Below, one piece after another: positions 6,648 through 7,274 of a stretch of 7,274 nucleotides of DNA (position 1 is its first letter; each line of letters begins with the position of its first letter). Made by a program: the position numbers and the translations under genes. The DNA lies in assembly GCA_913055925.1 (NCBI GenBank), contig CAJXLH010000130.1, positions 1 to 7,274 on the forward strand, read 5' to 3'. Origin of the DNA: an uncultured Maritalea sp. Lineage in GTDB: Bacteria; Pseudomonadota; Alphaproteobacteria; Rhizobiales; Devosiaceae. The notes below the pieces were generated by a model. The model was given only the letters and a program-made list of their open reading frames with translations. It ran no database searches and was not told the origin of the DNA.

Positions 6648-6682
6648 GAGGGCCCGTGCTGAGAGATCAGCGCGGGCCTTTT
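6648..6682 (+). terminator. Intrinsic terminator of the dctPQM operon
   Basis: GGCCCGTGCTGA (6651-6662) pairs with TCAGCGCGGGCC (6667-6678) in a 12-pair stem with a single T-G wobble. The GAGA loop fits the stable GNRA class. TTTT follows immediately at 6679-6682. This is a textbook Rho-independent terminator 27 bases after the dctM stop. Confidence 0.9.
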
Positions 6683-6700
6683 CACATGGATGTGATGAAG

Positions 6701-6725
6701 GGTTTAAAAGCGCGCGCTTAAAACC
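6701..6725. repeat. Palindrome AAGCGCGCGCTT with flanking arms upstream of ccdA-like gene
   Basis: A perfect 12-base palindrome, AAGCGCGCGCTT (6708-6719), is flanked by GGTTT (6701-6705) and AAACC (6721-6725), which are also complementary. It ends about 40 bases before the ccdA-like start and begins 18 bases after the dctM terminator. It could be a regulator site in the promoter of the downstream gene, or a second hairpin. No U-tract follows on the plus strand, so it is not an ordinary plus-strand terminator. Confidence 0.5.
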
Positions 6726-6765
6726 TGTTGTATCAACGGGCAACTAGATTTGTTTTGGGCGTGCA

Positions 6766-7274
6766 ATGGATTTCTTGTTTGCATATATCGCTGGGCTTCT
6801 AACGCTGATCAATCCGTGCGTATTGCCGTTGTTGCCGATCATTTTGGCGGGGTCAGTTGCACGCCACCGATTGGCGCCGGTGGCTACCGCGCTTGGATTG
6901 GCAACCAGCTTTGCCATTGTTGGGTTTTTGGTGACGGCCTTTGCCCACCAAATCGGCTTGAACGCAGACGCCATTACGCGTTTCGGTGCCGCCTTGATGA
7001 TTGGCTTTGGTCTTATATTGTTGGTGCCGCAGTTTGATCGGCAATTTGCGCGGGTCACAGCTGGGCTGGCAGCGCGCGGCAACAACCAAATCTCTGCTCA
7101 ATCGTCACAGCATTTGGGTGGACACTTTTTCACCGGTATGTTGCTTGGCGCCGCGTGGTCGCCTTGCATTGGTCCGACCTTGGGCGGCGCAATTGGTTTG
7201 GCGAGCCAAGGCGAGAGTTTGCTCTACGCATTCTTCATCATGGTGATGTTCTCTTTCGGTGCGGGCACGATTGT
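6766..7274 (+). CDS. ccdA: CcdA/DsbD-type transmembrane protein, 3' end missing
   Basis: The frame runs from ATG 6766 off the right edge; 169 codons are visible. CcdA-type proteins carry electrons across the inner membrane by thiol-disulfide exchange, supplying reductant for cytochrome c maturation or other periplasmic thiol proteins. The two signature cysteines are present: Cys18 in LINPCVLPLLP and Cys134 in AAWSPCIGPTLGGA. Hydrophobic segments lie at about 5-28, 37-60, 70-88, 121-143 and 152-169. A polar linker at about 91-119, with several Arg and Gln residues, separates the two halves, as expected for the internally duplicated family. An in-frame stop at 6745-6747 limits upstream starts, which makes ATG 6766 the natural choice although the ribosome site is weak (GGGCG). 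It lies beyond the dctM terminator and so is probably a separate transcription unit. The exact subfamily cannot be settled without the C-terminus. Confidence 0.85.
   Translation, partial: MDFLFAYIAGLLTLINPCVLPLLPIILAGSVARHRLAPVATALGLATSFAIVGFLVTAFAHQIGLNADAITRFGAALMIGFGLILLVPQFDRQFARVTAGLAARGNNQISAQSSQHLGGHFFTGMLLGAAWSPCIGPTLGGAIGLASQGESLLYAFFIMVMFSFGAGTI

Noticed and set aside
6750..7037. 95-codon plus-strand open frame near the right end
   Set aside because: It is a shifted frame of the ccdA-like gene. The ATG 6766 frame carries both CcdA cysteine motifs and membrane segments, whereas this frame shows none.

Overview
The window looks like a piece of an alphaproteobacterial chromosome, probably marine or otherwise free-living. 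G+C is roughly one half by eye and coding density is high. The gene types fit that group: a TRAP transporter with a TakP-like, Tat-exported binding protein, a two-component system with an extracytoplasmic Cache sensor, and a CcdA-type membrane protein. I cannot name a genus.

Layout, left to right. (1) 1-1242 (+): the 3' part of a GGDEF-EAL protein for cyclic-di-GMP turnover, cut by the left edge. (2) 1245-1877 (-): a NarL/LuxR-type response regulator, convergent with the GGDEF-EAL gene and separated from it by 2 bases. (3) 1874-3262 (-): an sCache_2/HisKA_3/HATPase sensor kinase whose stop overlaps the regulator's start (ATGA). (4) 3263-3508: a 246-base divergent regulatory region. (5) 3509-4606, 4702-5253 and 5250-6623 (+): dctP, dctQ and dctM of a complete TRAP transporter. 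A strong hairpin lies between dctP and dctQ, dctQ and dctM overlap by ATGA, and a clear intrinsic terminator follows dctM. (6) 6766 to the right edge (+): the 5' part of a ccdA-like gene with both conserved cysteine motifs, preceded by an unexplained inverted repeat.

How the genes may work together: the binding protein resembles the 2-oxoacid/lactate-binding TakP branch of DctP proteins, and sCache_2 domains often sense small carboxylates. The kinase-regulator pair is transcribed divergently from the transporter. The simplest reading is a sense-and-import module for a small organic acid, in which the kinase detects the ligand outside the membrane and the regulator controls dctPQM. This is inferred from family and layout; the sequence does not prove it. 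The hairpin after dctP and the distinct codon choice of dctP fit the usual need for much more binding protein than permease. I found no mobile element, CRISPR array, tRNA or rRNA, and no clearly new system. The points most worth checking are the paired leader motif before dctP and dctQ, the hairpin between those genes, and the palindrome before ccdA.
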